From: Enterococcus raffinosus
GTDB taxonomy: Bacteria > Bacillota > Bacilli > Lactobacillales > Enterococcaceae
Direction of reading: 5' to 3'
Assembly: GCF_001886185.1 (NCBI RefSeq)
Contig: NZ_JXLA01000006.1
Location: 62,001 to 126,000 of the forward strand
DNA length: 64,000 nt
Numbering within the stretch: the stretch's first letter is position 1; each line of letters opens with the position of its first letter. Below the pieces are notes generated by a model. That model was not told the origin of the DNA. It did no database searches and worked only from the letters and a program-made list of their open reading frames with translations. The translations under genes and the position numbers were made by a program. This document shows, piece after piece, positions 39,678 to 48,349 of the stretch.

Positions 39678-39800
39678 GTTGTATTTATGAATTCACTCAT
39701 AGATACAACGTTTAGACAACTTCTAAATTTTGTATCTATGCTGGATATTTTCTGATGCTTATTCCCGCATAGAGACCATCTATGCGGTTTTTGTTTTTTC
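39678..39800 (+). promoter_or_regulatory. Attenuator RNA upstream of trpXYZ
   Basis: Five mutually exclusive segments can be read. Segment 1 (39678-39690) pairs with 2 (39697-39709) over 13 bases with one G·U pair. Segment 2 also pairs with 3 (39730-39740, TTGTATCTATG) over 11 bases. Segment 3 (TCTATGC, 39735-39741) pairs with 4 (GCATAGA, 39767-39773). Segment 4 (CCGCATAGA) pairs with 5 (TCTATGCGG, 39779-39787) to form a terminator followed by T5-G-T6. A ribosome stalled on Trp codons would leave 1:2 and 3:4, giving readthrough; one reaching the stop codon would cover 1 and favour 2:3 and 4:5, giving termination. Confidence 0.75.
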
Positions 39801-39801
39801 T

Positions 39802-39840
39802 AAGACAACTACCGTGGACTTTTGGGTAGTTGTCTTTTTT
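39802..39840 (+). terminator. Second tandem terminator before trpX
   Basis: Arms AAGACAACTACC (39802-39813) and GGTAGTTGTCTT (39825-39836) followed by T's, fifteen bases after the attenuator hairpin. Confidence 0.75.
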
Positions 39841-39905
39841 GTCATTTCTGCTCTTCGCAGTATTACCATTTACGAACAAAAAACAAAAAATCGGAGGAAT
39901 AAAGA

Positions 39906-40916
39906 ATGAAAAATAAAGGAATTATTGGATCAATTATCGCATTAGCTGTCGTATTAATCGGAGTATTCGCTTATCAAATGGGGTCGCGCCAGACGAATGC
40001 GAGTGAAGAAAAAGAAGAAATGCAGACAGTAGGCATCCTGCAATTTATCAGTCATCCATCTCTTGATCAAATCAAGGATGGCGTGATTGAAGGACTAAAG
40101 GAAGAAGGCTATGAAGACGGGAAGAACATCAAAATCGAATTTTTAAACGGTCAAGGCGATCAAAGCAAGTTGAACAGCATGAGTCAGCAGCTATTAGAAA
40201 AGAATTCTGACGTCCTAGTTGGTATCGCAACACCGGCCGCAAAAGCACTAGCAAATGCAACCAGCGATAAACCGATCATTATGGGAGCAATCAGTGACCC
40301 GATTGGTGCTGGATTAGTCACCGATTTAAAGAAACCAGGCGGCAATGTGACAGGGGTTAACAATTTAACTCCAGTAGATCAACAGTTGGATATGGCAAAA
40401 GAAATGTTCCCCGATGCTAAAACAGTCGGGATGATTTATTCATCTTCTGAAGAAAATTCTAAGTCACAAATTGAACGGGCGGAAAAACGTGCAACAAAAG
40501 ACGGATTGACGGTAAAAAAATATGCGATCAGCTCAAGCAATGATATTGCACAGATTACACAACAGGCTTGCCAAGAAACAGACTATCTTTATATTCCACA
40601 AGACAACACGATCGCTAGTGCCTTCCAGACTTTGATCAATGAATCCGATAAAGCGAAAAAACCTGTCTTTGTTTCGGTGGACAATATGGCAAAAGAAGGT
40701 GGTATCGCGACAGTAGGACAAAATCAATTTGACTTAGGAGTGGAAACTGGAAAAATGGCGGCAGATGTTTTAAGCGGCAAAGCAAAACCAGCTGATACAC
40801 CAGTGAATGTGATTGATTATGGAGACATGATCATTAATGAAGACAAAGCAAAAGAATTAGGAATTACGATTCCAGAGAAAATCAAAGAACAAGCAGAAGT
40901 AGTTAAAGGGGAGTAG
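39906..40916 (+). CDS. trpX: ABC transporter substrate-binding protein, Trp-transport type
   Basis: This is a 336-residue extracytoplasmic solute-binding protein of the ABC_sub_bind family. One N-terminal hydrophobic helix (residues about 6-25) has no lipobox cysteine, so it is either a membrane-anchored or secreted form. The core shows Q-F-I-S-H-P-S-L-D and VGIATPAAKALA. It resembles streptococcal TrpX, the binding protein of a transporter assigned to tryptophan; here that is supported by the Trp codons in the leader. The ATG follows TCGGAGG. It forms an operon with the next two genes (spacing 4 and 4 bases). Confidence 0.8.
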   Translation: MKNKGIIGSIIALAVVLIGVFAYQMGSRQTNASEEKEEMQTVGILQFISHPSLDQIKDGVIEGLKEEGYEDGKNIKIEFLNGQGDQSKLNSMSQQLLEKNSDVLVGIATPAAKALANATSDKPIIMGAISDPIGAGLVTDLKKPGGNVTGVNNLTPVDQQLDMAKEMFPDAKTVGMIYSSSEENSKSQIERAEKRATKDGLTVKKYAISSSNDIAQITQQACQETDYLYIPQDNTIASAFQTLINESDKAKKPVFVSVDNMAKEGGIATVGQNQFDLGVETGKMAADVLSGKAKPADTPVNVIDYGDMIINEDKAKELGITIPEKIKEQAEVVKGE

Positions 40917-40920
40917 ACAA

Positions 40921-41802
40921 ATGGTAATTTCAGCAATAGGACAAGGATTTTTATGGGGAATTTTAGGTTTAGGCATTTTTATGACCTACCGAATTTTAAA
41001 TTTCCCAGATATGACAACTGAGGGATCATTTCCATTAGGCGGTGCCGTTTGTGTGACCGCGATCACGAATGGTGTGTCTCCCATTCTCGCAACTCTTTTA
41101 GGGATCGTTGCTGGAATGTGTGCCGGATTTGTTACCGGTATGCTGTATACAAAAGGGAAAATCCCGGTCATTTTAGCTGGAATTCTAGTGATGTCTGGAT
41201 TGAACTCAGTTATGCTGTTTATCATGCAGACACCGAACTTGTCTCTTTTAAAACAGCCGAAGATTCAAGATTTTTTTACCAATTTAAATTTACCCGACCA
41301 TTTTGATGTTGTTCTGTTAGGTTTGATCGCAATTGTGATCATCGTTGCTTTATTATTGTTCTTCTTCTTTACAGATTTCGGACAAGCCTACATCGCCACC
41401 GGTGATAACGAAAACATGGCTCGTTCCATCGGTATCAATACGAATCGCATGAAAGTGATCGGTTTAACCCTATCAAATGGTGTCATTGCACTTTCAGGAG
41501 CACTTATTGCTCAAAATGACGGCTATGCGGATATTGGAAAAGGTGTTGGGGTGATCGTTATCGGATTAGCTTCGATCATCATCGGTGAAGTTCTATACGG
41601 CGAAGTCACATTTATTGAACGATTAGTGGCTATTGTTTTAGGAAGTATTATTTATCAACTATTGATCTTGATCATTATCAAAGCTGGATTAGATACTACG
41701 TACTTGAAGATTTTCTCTTCAATCATTTTGGCTTTGTGTTTGATGATCCCGCGTTTAAAAGAAACATTGAATTTAAAAACCGGCTTGGAGAAGGAGGAGT
41801 GA
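40921..41802 (+). CDS. trpY: ABC transporter permease, Trp-transport type
   Basis: This is a 293-residue permease of the branched-chain/monosaccharide (BPD_transp_2) type with about nine membrane helices. It starts four bases after trpX. Its segment GDNENMARSIGINTNRMKVIGL is like the coupling region of such permeases. Pairing with an ABC_sub_bind protein and one ATPase matches TrpXYZ. Confidence 0.8.
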   Translation: MVISAIGQGFLWGILGLGIFMTYRILNFPDMTTEGSFPLGGAVCVTAITNGVSPILATLLGIVAGMCAGFVTGMLYTKGKIPVILAGILVMSGLNSVMLFIMQTPNLSLLKQPKIQDFFTNLNLPDHFDVVLLGLIAIVIIVALLLFFFFTDFGQAYIATGDNENMARSIGINTNRMKVIGLTLSNGVIALSGALIAQNDGYADIGKGVGVIVIGLASIIIGEVLYGEVTFIERLVAIVLGSIIYQLLILIIIKAGLDTTYLKIFSSIILALCLMIPRLKETLNLKTGLEKEE

Positions 41803-41806
41803 TCGG

Positions 41807-42589
41807 ATGAATGCATTAGAGGTAAAAAAAGCCAGCAAAACAATTAGTAATGGTGTAAACGATAAACGAAAAATTCTAAATAATGTGGACTTGTCGATTG
41901 CCCCGGGTGAGTTCGTTACGGTTTTAGGCGGAAATGGCGCTGGGAAAAGTACCCTTTTCAATAGTATTTCTGGTAGCCTGCAATTAGATAGCGGAACGGT
42001 TTCTGTTATGGGGAAAGATTTGACTAAGCTTTCAGAAGAACAACGAGCTACCTCGATTTCTCGCGTGTTCCAGGACCCTAAGATGGGGACAGCACCCCGC
42101 TTAACAGTCGCAGAAAATCTAGGTTTAGCTGAAAAACGCGGACAAAAAAGACGCTTACGTCAGCGACAATTGAATCAAAAGAAAGATATGTATCGCGAAT
42201 TGTGTAAATTAGTTGGGAATGGACTAGAAAACCATTTAGATACACCAACCGGATTTCTTTCTGGTGGTCAACGGCAAGCCTTAAGCTTACTGATGGCGAC
42301 GATCACAAAACCGGACTTATTGCTATTAGATGAACATACAGCTGCGCTTGATCCTAAAACAGCCAAACAATTGATGCTGCTGACAGACCAACGAATCAAA
42401 GAAGAAAACCTCACCTGTTTAATGGTCACCCATAAAATGGAGGATGCTCTACATTACGGCGATCGCGTGATCGTGATGGAAAAGGGAGAGATCATTAAAG
42501 ATATTCATGGGGAAGAGAAAAAACGAATGACGTTGGCAGATTTATTCCTGCTATTTGAAGAGAGCGAGACAGTAGCTGAAGTAATGTAA
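41807..42589 (+). CDS. trpZ: ABC transporter ATP-binding protein, Trp-transport type
   Basis: This is a 260-residue ATPase. Walker A is GGNGAGKST (near residue 45), the ABC signature is LSGGQRQ, Walker B is L-L-L-L-D-E-H, where His follows Asp-Glu (usual position for the D-loop residue), and the switch His is in VTHK. The ATG follows GAGAAGGAGGAG. It completes the transporter; the next 487 bases hold the aro leader. Confidence 0.8.
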   Translation: MNALEVKKASKTISNGVNDKRKILNNVDLSIAPGEFVTVLGGNGAGKSTLFNSISGSLQLDSGTVSVMGKDLTKLSEEQRATSISRVFQDPKMGTAPRLTVAENLGLAEKRGQKRRLRQRQLNQKKDMYRELCKLVGNGLENHLDTPTGFLSGGQRQALSLLMATITKPDLLLLDEHTAALDPKTAKQLMLLTDQRIKEENLTCLMVTHKMEDALHYGDRVIVMEKGEIIKDIHGEEKKRMTLADLFLLFEESETVAEVM

Positions 42590-42623
42590 ATAAACTTTTT
42601 TTACAGAAAATTAAAATAATGGG

Positions 42624-42652
42624 TTGACTTATTAGAAAAACAAATCTATACT
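42624..42652 (+). promoter_or_regulatory. Promoter of the Tyr/Phe leader
   Basis: TTGACT (42624-42629), 17 bases and TATACT (42647-42652). Confidence 0.8.
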
Positions 42653-42686
42653 AAGTTCAATCTTAAATCAGTTTGGAGCGATTTTT

Positions 42687-42749
42687 ATGAATACGAATAA
42701 GAGTACGCACACACAACTGAATAATTATTACTTTAGCTATTTTAGATAG
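42687..42749 (+). CDS. Leader peptide with Tyr/Phe codons (putative aro operon attenuator)
   Basis: An ATG after TTTGGAG opens a 20-codon frame reading MNTNKSTHTQLNNYYFSYFR and ending in TAG. Tyr codons occupy positions 14, 15 and 18 and Phe codons 16 and 19: five aromatic residues among the last seven. The stop is directly followed by segment 1 of the attenuator. The operon downstream makes Tyr and Phe, so the codon choice fits its end products. Confidence 0.72.
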   Translation: MNTNKSTHTQLNNYYFSYFR

Positions 42750-42863
42750 GTTTGTATTCATGATTCATGGATGCAAACGACAACAAGTTTGTATCTATGA
42801 TGGCTAAGGATTTTAAGTTCGACTTAACGCCACATAGATGAAAATCTATAGTGGCTTTTTCTT
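42750..42863 (+). promoter_or_regulatory. Attenuator RNA upstream of the aro operon
   Basis: The order of segments matches the trp leader. Segment 1 (42750-42762) pairs with 2 (42766-42778). Segment 2 also pairs with 3 (GTTTGTATCTATG, 42787-42799) over 13 bases with two G·U pairs. Segment 3 (ATCTATG, 42793-42799) pairs with 4 (CATAGAT, 42833-42839). Segment 4 (GCCACATAGAT, 42829-42839) pairs with 5 (42844-42855, one bulged A) to form a GAAA-loop terminator followed by T5. Confidence 0.75.
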
Positions 42864-42885
42864 TGGTATCTTTTATGGGAGACTA

Positions 42886-42920
42886 GGCGCATTGTAGATT
42901 TTCTACAGTGGGCCTTTTTC
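42886..42920 (+). terminator. Second tandem terminator before aroE
   Basis: Arms GGCGCATTGTAGA (42886-42898) and TCTACAGTGGGCC (ending 42914) with one mismatch and one G·U pair, followed by a T-run. The remaining part to aroE (42921-43076) shows no further feature I can support. Confidence 0.7.
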
Positions 42921-43076
42921 GTTTTTTTAAAATCGCTGATTGAAGGTTAAGCAATCTTTATTATGAAGGATACAAGGAACACTTTCTCTTTTAACAGAGT
43001 AAAGGAATCGTATTCGAAGGACGATCGGTAACGTGTTTACGTCAAAAAAATTATTTAGGAATAGGAGTGAGGGAAG

Positions 43077-43955
43077 ATGGAAAATGAAATTTCAGGAAGA
43101 ACGCGGTTAGCCGGTTTGTATGCATTACCAGCAAGACATAGCTTTTCACCAATGATGCATACAACAGCGTTCCAAGCAACGGGGGTTGACGCAGTCTATT
43201 TGAGCTTTGATGTTCAGCCAGAACGACTTGGCCAAAGTATTCAAGCCATTCGCGATCTTGACATGCTGGGAATCAATTTATCGATGCCTCACAAGATGGA
43301 AGCAGTCAAGTACGTCGATGAGTTAAGCCAAGCCGCACGATTGATTGGAGCGATCAATACCATTGTGAATCAAAACGGCAAATTAATTGGTCATATCACA
43401 GACGGTATCGGCTGCATGGAAAGCTTGAAACAAAACGGGATAAAGATCATTGGCAAGAGAATGACGATTCTCGGAGCTGGTGGAGCAGCAACAGCAATTA
43501 TCACACAAGCCGCGATTGATGGGGTAGAGGCCATTGATGTTTTTAACATTAAAGATGACTTCTATCAAAAAATTGAGCCGAAATTGGCGATGATAGCGGA
43601 GGAGACCCACTGTCAGATCCAACTGCATGATTTAGCCGATGAAAAACAATTAAGTGAATCATTAGCCGCAAGCAATCTATTGATCAATGCGACGAATATT
43701 GGGATGGCACCAAAGACAGAGCAAATGCCGTTACCCGATCCGTCATTATTAAGAAAAGACCTGCCAGTTTTTGATGTCATTTATCATCCAGCTGAAACCC
43801 AGTTATTAAAAGCTGCGAAGGCCACCGGTGCAAAAGCAGTGAACGGCTTAGGAATGCTGTTGTATCAAGGAGCCGCCGCTTTCAAATTATGGACAGGCAA
43901 GGAAATGCCTGTTAAACAAATCCAACCGTTATTGGAAGAAACAATCAAAAAATAA
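43077..43955 (+). CDS. aroE: Shikimate dehydrogenase
   Basis: This is a 292-residue NADP-dependent enzyme that reduces 3-dehydroshikimate. The substrate site shows N-L-S-M-P-H-K (the catalytic Lys in the P-x-K motif) and GAINTI, and the Rossmann motif is GAGGAAT. The ATG is preceded by GAGTGAGGGAAG. It is the first gene of the aro operon. Some members of this family act on quinate; context favours shikimate. Confidence 0.93.
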   Translation: MENEISGRTRLAGLYALPARHSFSPMMHTTAFQATGVDAVYLSFDVQPERLGQSIQAIRDLDMLGINLSMPHKMEAVKYVDELSQAARLIGAINTIVNQNGKLIGHITDGIGCMESLKQNGIKIIGKRMTILGAGGAATAIITQAAIDGVEAIDVFNIKDDFYQKIEPKLAMIAEETHCQIQLHDLADEKQLSESLAASNLLINATNIGMAPKTEQMPLPDPSLLRKDLPVFDVIYHPAETQLLKAAKATGAKAVNGLGMLLYQGAAAFKLWTGKEMPVKQIQPLLEETIKK

Positions 43956-43976
43956 AAAGTGAAGGAAGTTATTACT

Positions 43977-45020
43977 ATGATCTTAATTATAAAAAAAGGT
44001 ATTCAAGAAGCAGAATTATCTCCTATTTTATCCCGTATTAAAGAAGAAGGATTAGGTGTACAAATCAATCACGGAAAAGACCGCCTAGTATTGGGGCTGC
44101 TAGGAGATCCAAAGATTATTCAAAATGTTCCGTTTCAAGCATACAGTGTCGTTGAACGGGCCGTCGCTATTTCGAACACCTACAAGCTAACTTCAAGAGA
44201 ATTTCATCCGCAAGATACAGTAGTAGACGTTGATGGAGTGAAAATCGGTGACGGTAGTTTTGTAACAATGGCAGGCCCTTGTTCCGTTGAAGGTGAAGAA
44301 CAAATCATGGAAACAGCTCGCATGGCAAAAGCCGGTGGGGCAAAAATCCTGCGAGGTGGTGCTTACAAACCTCGGACTTCTCCATACGCTTTCCAAGGCT
44401 TGGGAGAAGAAGGCTTGAAGATTATGCGTAAAGCCGCTGATGCTCATGGATTAAAAGTCATCACAGAGGTTATGGATGAAGCACATATTGATGTTGTTTG
44501 CCAATACGCAGATATCATTCAAATCGGTGCTCGCAATATGCAAAACTTCCGCTTGTTAGAGGCAGTCGGAAAAACCGGCAAACCAATCGGCTTGAAACGC
44601 GGGATTTCAGGAACCATTCAAGAATGGTTGAACGCTGCGGAATACATCGCTGTTCAAGGAAACTCAAAAATTATTTTCATCGAACGTGGGATTCGAACGT
44701 ACGAAACAGCAACACGGAATACATTTGATTTAAGTGCGGTTCCTTTGATTAAAAAATTGAGTCATTTCCCGATCATTGTTGATCCAAGTCATGGTACAGG
44801 TGTTTGGGATCTTGTTGCACCAATGGCTCGTGCAGGCGTTGCCAGTGGGGCAGATGGGATGATCGTAGAGATTCATCCAGACCCACTGCATGCTTGGTCT
44901 GACGGTGAACAATCATTAAATGAGAAGAATTACTTAACGATGATGAGCGAAGTAGAGATACTAGTAGAAGCAATGCAAAAAATCAAAGACTTAACCAAAG
45001 AACCTTCACTCATTAAATAG
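43977..45020 (+). CDS. aroF: 3-deoxy-7-phosphoheptulonate (DAHP) synthase, type I beta
   Basis: This is a 347-residue first enzyme of the shikimate pathway. Residues about 1-70 form the ferredoxin-like regulatory domain of the type I beta class; the catalytic barrel follows, with GPCSVEGE, LRGGAYKPRTSPY and DPSHGTG. The start is the ATG at 43977, with GAAGGAAG ten bases upstream. In this class the N-terminal domain mediates feedback by Tyr in Thermotoga; here it is inferred. Confidence 0.95.
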   Translation: MILIIKKGIQEAELSPILSRIKEEGLGVQINHGKDRLVLGLLGDPKIIQNVPFQAYSVVERAVAISNTYKLTSREFHPQDTVVDVDGVKIGDGSFVTMAGPCSVEGEEQIMETARMAKAGGAKILRGGAYKPRTSPYAFQGLGEEGLKIMRKAADAHGLKVITEVMDEAHIDVVCQYADIIQIGARNMQNFRLLEAVGKTGKPIGLKRGISGTIQEWLNAAEYIAVQGNSKIIFIERGIRTYETATRNTFDLSAVPLIKKLSHFPIIVDPSHGTGVWDLVAPMARAGVASGADGMIVEIHPDPLHAWSDGEQSLNEKNYLTMMSEVEILVEAMQKIKDLTKEPSLIK

Positions 45021-45032
45021 GGGGAACCATTG

Positions 45033-46091
45033 ATGGAGATAGTTTTACCGGAAAAAAGTTATGAGATTATCGTCAAGCGTCATGGATTAGAGTCAGTCGG
45101 AGACTGGATCGCTTCTCTTTGGAAAAATAAAAAGATCGCAATTATTAGTGACGAGCATGTTTTTCCTATTTATGGTGAAAAAATCCTTCAGCAGTTAAAG
45201 AACTATGAAGTCTGTCATTACGCTGTACCAGCTGGAGAGAACAGTAAATCATTGGATATGGCAAACAAACTTTATGAATTTCTAGCCGATGAACAGTTTA
45301 CTCGCAGCGATGCGGTGATCGCGTTAGGTGGAGGTGTTGTTGGTGATTTAGCTAGCTTTGTCGCCTCCACTTACATGCGAGGAATCGCCTTTGTCCAAAT
45401 ACCTACTTCGTTATTGGCACAGGTAGATTCTAGTATTGGAGGTAAAACGGCGGTTAACTCAAGCAAAGCAAAAAATATGATTGGTACCTTTGCTCAGCCT
45501 GACGGAGTATTGATTGATCCAGAAACATTGACCACTTTGCCTGAGCTTCGCGTACGTGAAGGGATAGCAGAAATTATAAAATGCGGTGCGATCAGTGATG
45601 CTTCATTATGGAAAGATCTTGAAGAACTAACAGGAATCCAAGACCTTCTCGTTCATAGTGAAGCCATCATTCTTAAAGCCTTGAACGTCAAGAAGACTGT
45701 TGTAGAAGAAGACGAATTTGATAATGGCTCTCGATTGTTGCTGAACTTTGGTCATACAATTGGTCATGCGATTGAAAACACCGCAGGATATGGAGAAATC
45801 AGTCATGGCGAAGCGGTAGCAATCGGAATGGTTAAAATTTCAGAAACCGCTGAGGAAAAGAACCTTTCTCCTACCGGTATTACAGACCAAATTATTGCTA
45901 TGAATCGAAAGTATCAATTACCGGTTGCCTATCAGCCTTGGGATGCTGAGAAGTTCTATACAGCCATCACTCATGATAAGAAGGCACGAGGGGACAGCTT
46001 GAATATCGTATTGCTAAAAGAGATAGGAAAAGCGTACATCCAAAAAATAAAACTAACAGAATTTAAAGAGTATCTAATAGAAGGGAAGTAG
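45033..46091 (+). CDS. aroB: 3-dehydroquinate synthase
   Basis: This is a 352-residue NAD- and zinc-dependent cyclase. The conserved R-S-D-A-V-I-A-L-G-G-G-V-V-G-D-L motif is near residue 90 and the zinc-ligand region G-H-T-I-G-H-A-I-E appears later. The start is the ATG at 45033, with GGGGAACC upstream; an in-frame TTG lies just before. It is part of the aro operon, 12 bases after aroF. Confidence 0.96.
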   Translation: MEIVLPEKSYEIIVKRHGLESVGDWIASLWKNKKIAIISDEHVFPIYGEKILQQLKNYEVCHYAVPAGENSKSLDMANKLYEFLADEQFTRSDAVIALGGGVVGDLASFVASTYMRGIAFVQIPTSLLAQVDSSIGGKTAVNSSKAKNMIGTFAQPDGVLIDPETLTTLPELRVREGIAEIIKCGAISDASLWKDLEELTGIQDLLVHSEAIILKALNVKKTVVEEDEFDNGSRLLLNFGHTIGHAIENTAGYGEISHGEAVAIGMVKISETAEEKNLSPTGITDQIIAMNRKYQLPVAYQPWDAEKFYTAITHDKKARGDSLNIVLLKEIGKAYIQKIKLTEFKEYLIEGK

Positions 46092-46094
46092 TTT

Positions 46095-47255
46095 ATGCGT
46101 TACTTAACAGCTGGAGAATCTCATGGACCAGAATTAACTACGATCATCGAAGGTGTTCCAGCAGGACTAACACTTTCTGTTGAAGCAATAAACCAAGATT
46201 TAGCTAGAAGGCAAGGCGGATATGGACGCGGCGGACGAATGAAGATCGAAAAAGACCAAGTTCGGATCACTTCTGGGGTCCGTCACGGCAAAACATTAGG
46301 TTCTCCAATTACCATGATCGTTGAAAATCGTGATTGGAAAAATTGGCAGAAGGTTATGTCTGTTGAGCCAGTGGCTGAAAAAGAAGAAAAATTGCGTCGG
46401 GTCTCAAAACCACGACCAGGACACGCGGACCTTGTTGGCGGAATGAAATACCATCACAGTGATTTAAGAAATGTGCTAGAACGCTCATCCGCTCGTGAAA
46501 CAACGATGCGAGTAGCGATTGGCGCCCTTGCTAAGCAAATTCTAGCGGCAGTAGATATCGAGATCGCCAGTCACGTAGCCATTTTAGGTGGGATCGAAGC
46601 TGCCATCCCAGCAGAATTAAGTGTTGACGAGATCAAAGCAAAAACAGCTGCTTCAGAAGTCAATATGGTCGATGAATCAGTAGAGGAATCGGTCAAGGCA
46701 TTGATTGACCAAACGAAAAAGGCAGGAGATACCATTGGTGGTGTCGTTGAAGTGCGAACAGACAACGTTCCTGCAGGATTAGGCAGCTATGTTCAATGGG
46801 ATCGAAAATTAGATGGAAAGATCGCCCAAATCATGATGAGCATCAATGCTTTCAAAGGAGTAGAGTTCGGTATCGGATTCGAAGCAGCTCATCAACCAGG
46901 CTCCAAGGTCATGGATGAAATCGTATGGAATGAAGGCTACAGCCGAACAACGAATCATCTTGGTGGCTTTGAAGGCGGAATGACTAATGGAGAACAGATT
47001 ATTGTCCGAGGAGTCATGAAGCCCATTCCAACGTTATACAAACCACTCATGAGTGTAGATATTGATACGAAGGAACCTTATAAAGCAAGTGTGGAGCGTT
47101 CTGATAGCACTGCGGTACCAGCTGCTTCTGTAGTTGCGGAGCATGTAGTCGCAACTGTATTGGCTGAAGAAATTCTAGAAAAATTCTCATCAGATACCAT
47201 AGATGAATTACAACATGCGGTAGCAGAATACCGAAAGGAAATCAAAAACTTTTAA
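46095..47255 (+). CDS. aroC: Chorismate synthase
   Basis: This is a 386-residue flavin-dependent enzyme that produces chorismate. It begins with [15 protein letters not shown], the family's strong N-terminal signature, has [12 protein letters not shown] and [12 protein letters not shown] later, and is of the usual length. It starts three bases after aroB. Confidence 0.97.
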   Translation: MRYLTAGESHGPELTTIIEGVPAGLTLSVEAINQDLARRQGGYGRGGRMKIEKDQVRITSGVRHGKTLGSPITMIVENRDWKNWQKVMSVEPVAEKEEKLRRVSKPRPGHADLVGGMKYHHSDLRNVLERSSARETTMRVAIGALAKQILAAVDIEIASHVAILGGIEAAIPAELSVDEIKAKTAASEVNMVDESVEESVKALIDQTKKAGDTIGGVVEVRTDNVPAGLGSYVQWDRKLDGKIAQIMMSINAFKGVEFGIGFEAAHQPGSKVMDEIVWNEGYSRTTNHLGGFEGGMTNGEQIIVRGVMKPIPTLYKPLMSVDIDTKEPYKASVERSDSTAVPAASVVAEHVVATVLAEEILEKFSSDTIDELQHAVAEYRKEIKNF

Positions 47256-47271
47256 GAGAGAGGGTACGTCT

Positions 47272-48345
47272 ATGAGAAAAAAAGTGTTCGTCTTAGGTCT
47301 TGGTCTAATCGGCGCTTCGCTTTGCAGAGCAATCAAACAACCAACAATTGAGCTGTTTGGCTGGGATTATTCGGAAGAGACTCGGCAAATTGCGAATGAA
47401 GTTGGATTAGTTGATGAAATTGCTTCTATTGAAAGAGCACCTGAGATGGATATTATTATTTTAGCCGTACCCGTTTTATCCACCTTGCATTATTTGCACG
47501 AGCTGGCACGTTTGCCGCTAAAAGAAACCGTGATCGTAACAGACACAGGCAGTACAAAAAATGAAGTCATGAAGTTAGCGAAAAGCCTGCCATTTACCTT
47601 TATCGGAGGACATCCGATGGCTGGTTCTCATAAGTCAGGGGTGAAGGCTGGAAATCCAAATCTTTTCGAAGAGGCTTATTACATTTTGACACCGCCTGAA
47701 GGGGCAAACGTTGAACCGCTAATGGCGGTACTAGAACCGACCAGAGCGAAGTTCGTTGTGATTGAGCCTGAGTCTCACGATGAAATTGTTGGCGTTTTGA
47801 GCCATCTACCACACATTGTCGCGTCAGGTCTAGTAAAAATGAGCGATCAACTGACAGAGGAGCATCCTCGCGCCACTCAGCTCGCAGCAGGCGGGTTCCG
47901 AGATATTACACGTATCGCTTCCTCTGATCCACAGATGTGGACAGATATTTTGCTCACAAATCGCACGATCCTATTAGATTTAATCAGCAGCTGGCAAGAG
48001 GAAATGTCCAAAATCAGAGAAAGCTTGGTTCAAGAGGACCAACCGGCCATTTATGACTTCTTTAGTCAGGCAAAGCATTCGCGGGATCATTTACCATCAA
48101 AAGATCGTGGTGTAATTCCAGCGTTCTATGACCTTTATATCGATATTCCTGATATCGCTGGGGCAATTGCCAAAGTCATGACGATCATTAGTAATGCAGA
48201 CATTTCCATCATTAATCTGAAAATTCAAGAAACACGTGAAGATATCTTCGGTGTTTTAGAACTTTCTTTCAAAAATCAAGCAGATCTGGAAAAGGGACAA
48301 TTATTAATCGAGGAAGCAGATTTTCGTTGTCGCAGAAGGAGTTGA
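47272..48345 (+). CDS. tyrA: Prephenate dehydrogenase with C-terminal ACT domain
   Basis: This is a 357-residue tyrosine-branch enzyme. The Rossmann motif G-L-G-L-I-G-A-S-L is at residues 9-17, then [12 protein letters not shown]. The last ~70 residues are an ACT domain (from near [13 protein letters not shown]), probably for feedback control. The ATG has AGAGAGGG upstream. Confidence 0.95.
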   Translation: MRKKVFVLGLGLIGASLCRAIKQPTIELFGWDYSEETRQIANEVGLVDEIASIERAPEMDIIILAVPVLSTLHYLHELARLPLKETVIVTDTGSTKNEVMKLAKSLPFTFIGGHPMAGSHKSGVKAGNPNLFEEAYYILTPPEGANVEPLMAVLEPTRAKFVVIEPESHDEIVGVLSHLPHIVASGLVKMSDQLTEEHPRATQLAAGGFRDITRIASSDPQMWTDILLTNRTILLDLISSWQEEMSKIRESLVQEDQPAIYDFFSQAKHSRDHLPSKDRGVIPAFYDLYIDIPDIAGAIAKVMTIISNADISIINLKIQETREDIFGVLELSFKNQADLEKGQLLIEEADFRCRRRS

Positions 48346-48349
48346 ACAA

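Noticed and set aside
42960-43076. Possible further regulatory sequence just upstream of aroE
   Set aside because: No promoter boxes at proper spacing and no stable hairpin were found; left as unassigned sequence.
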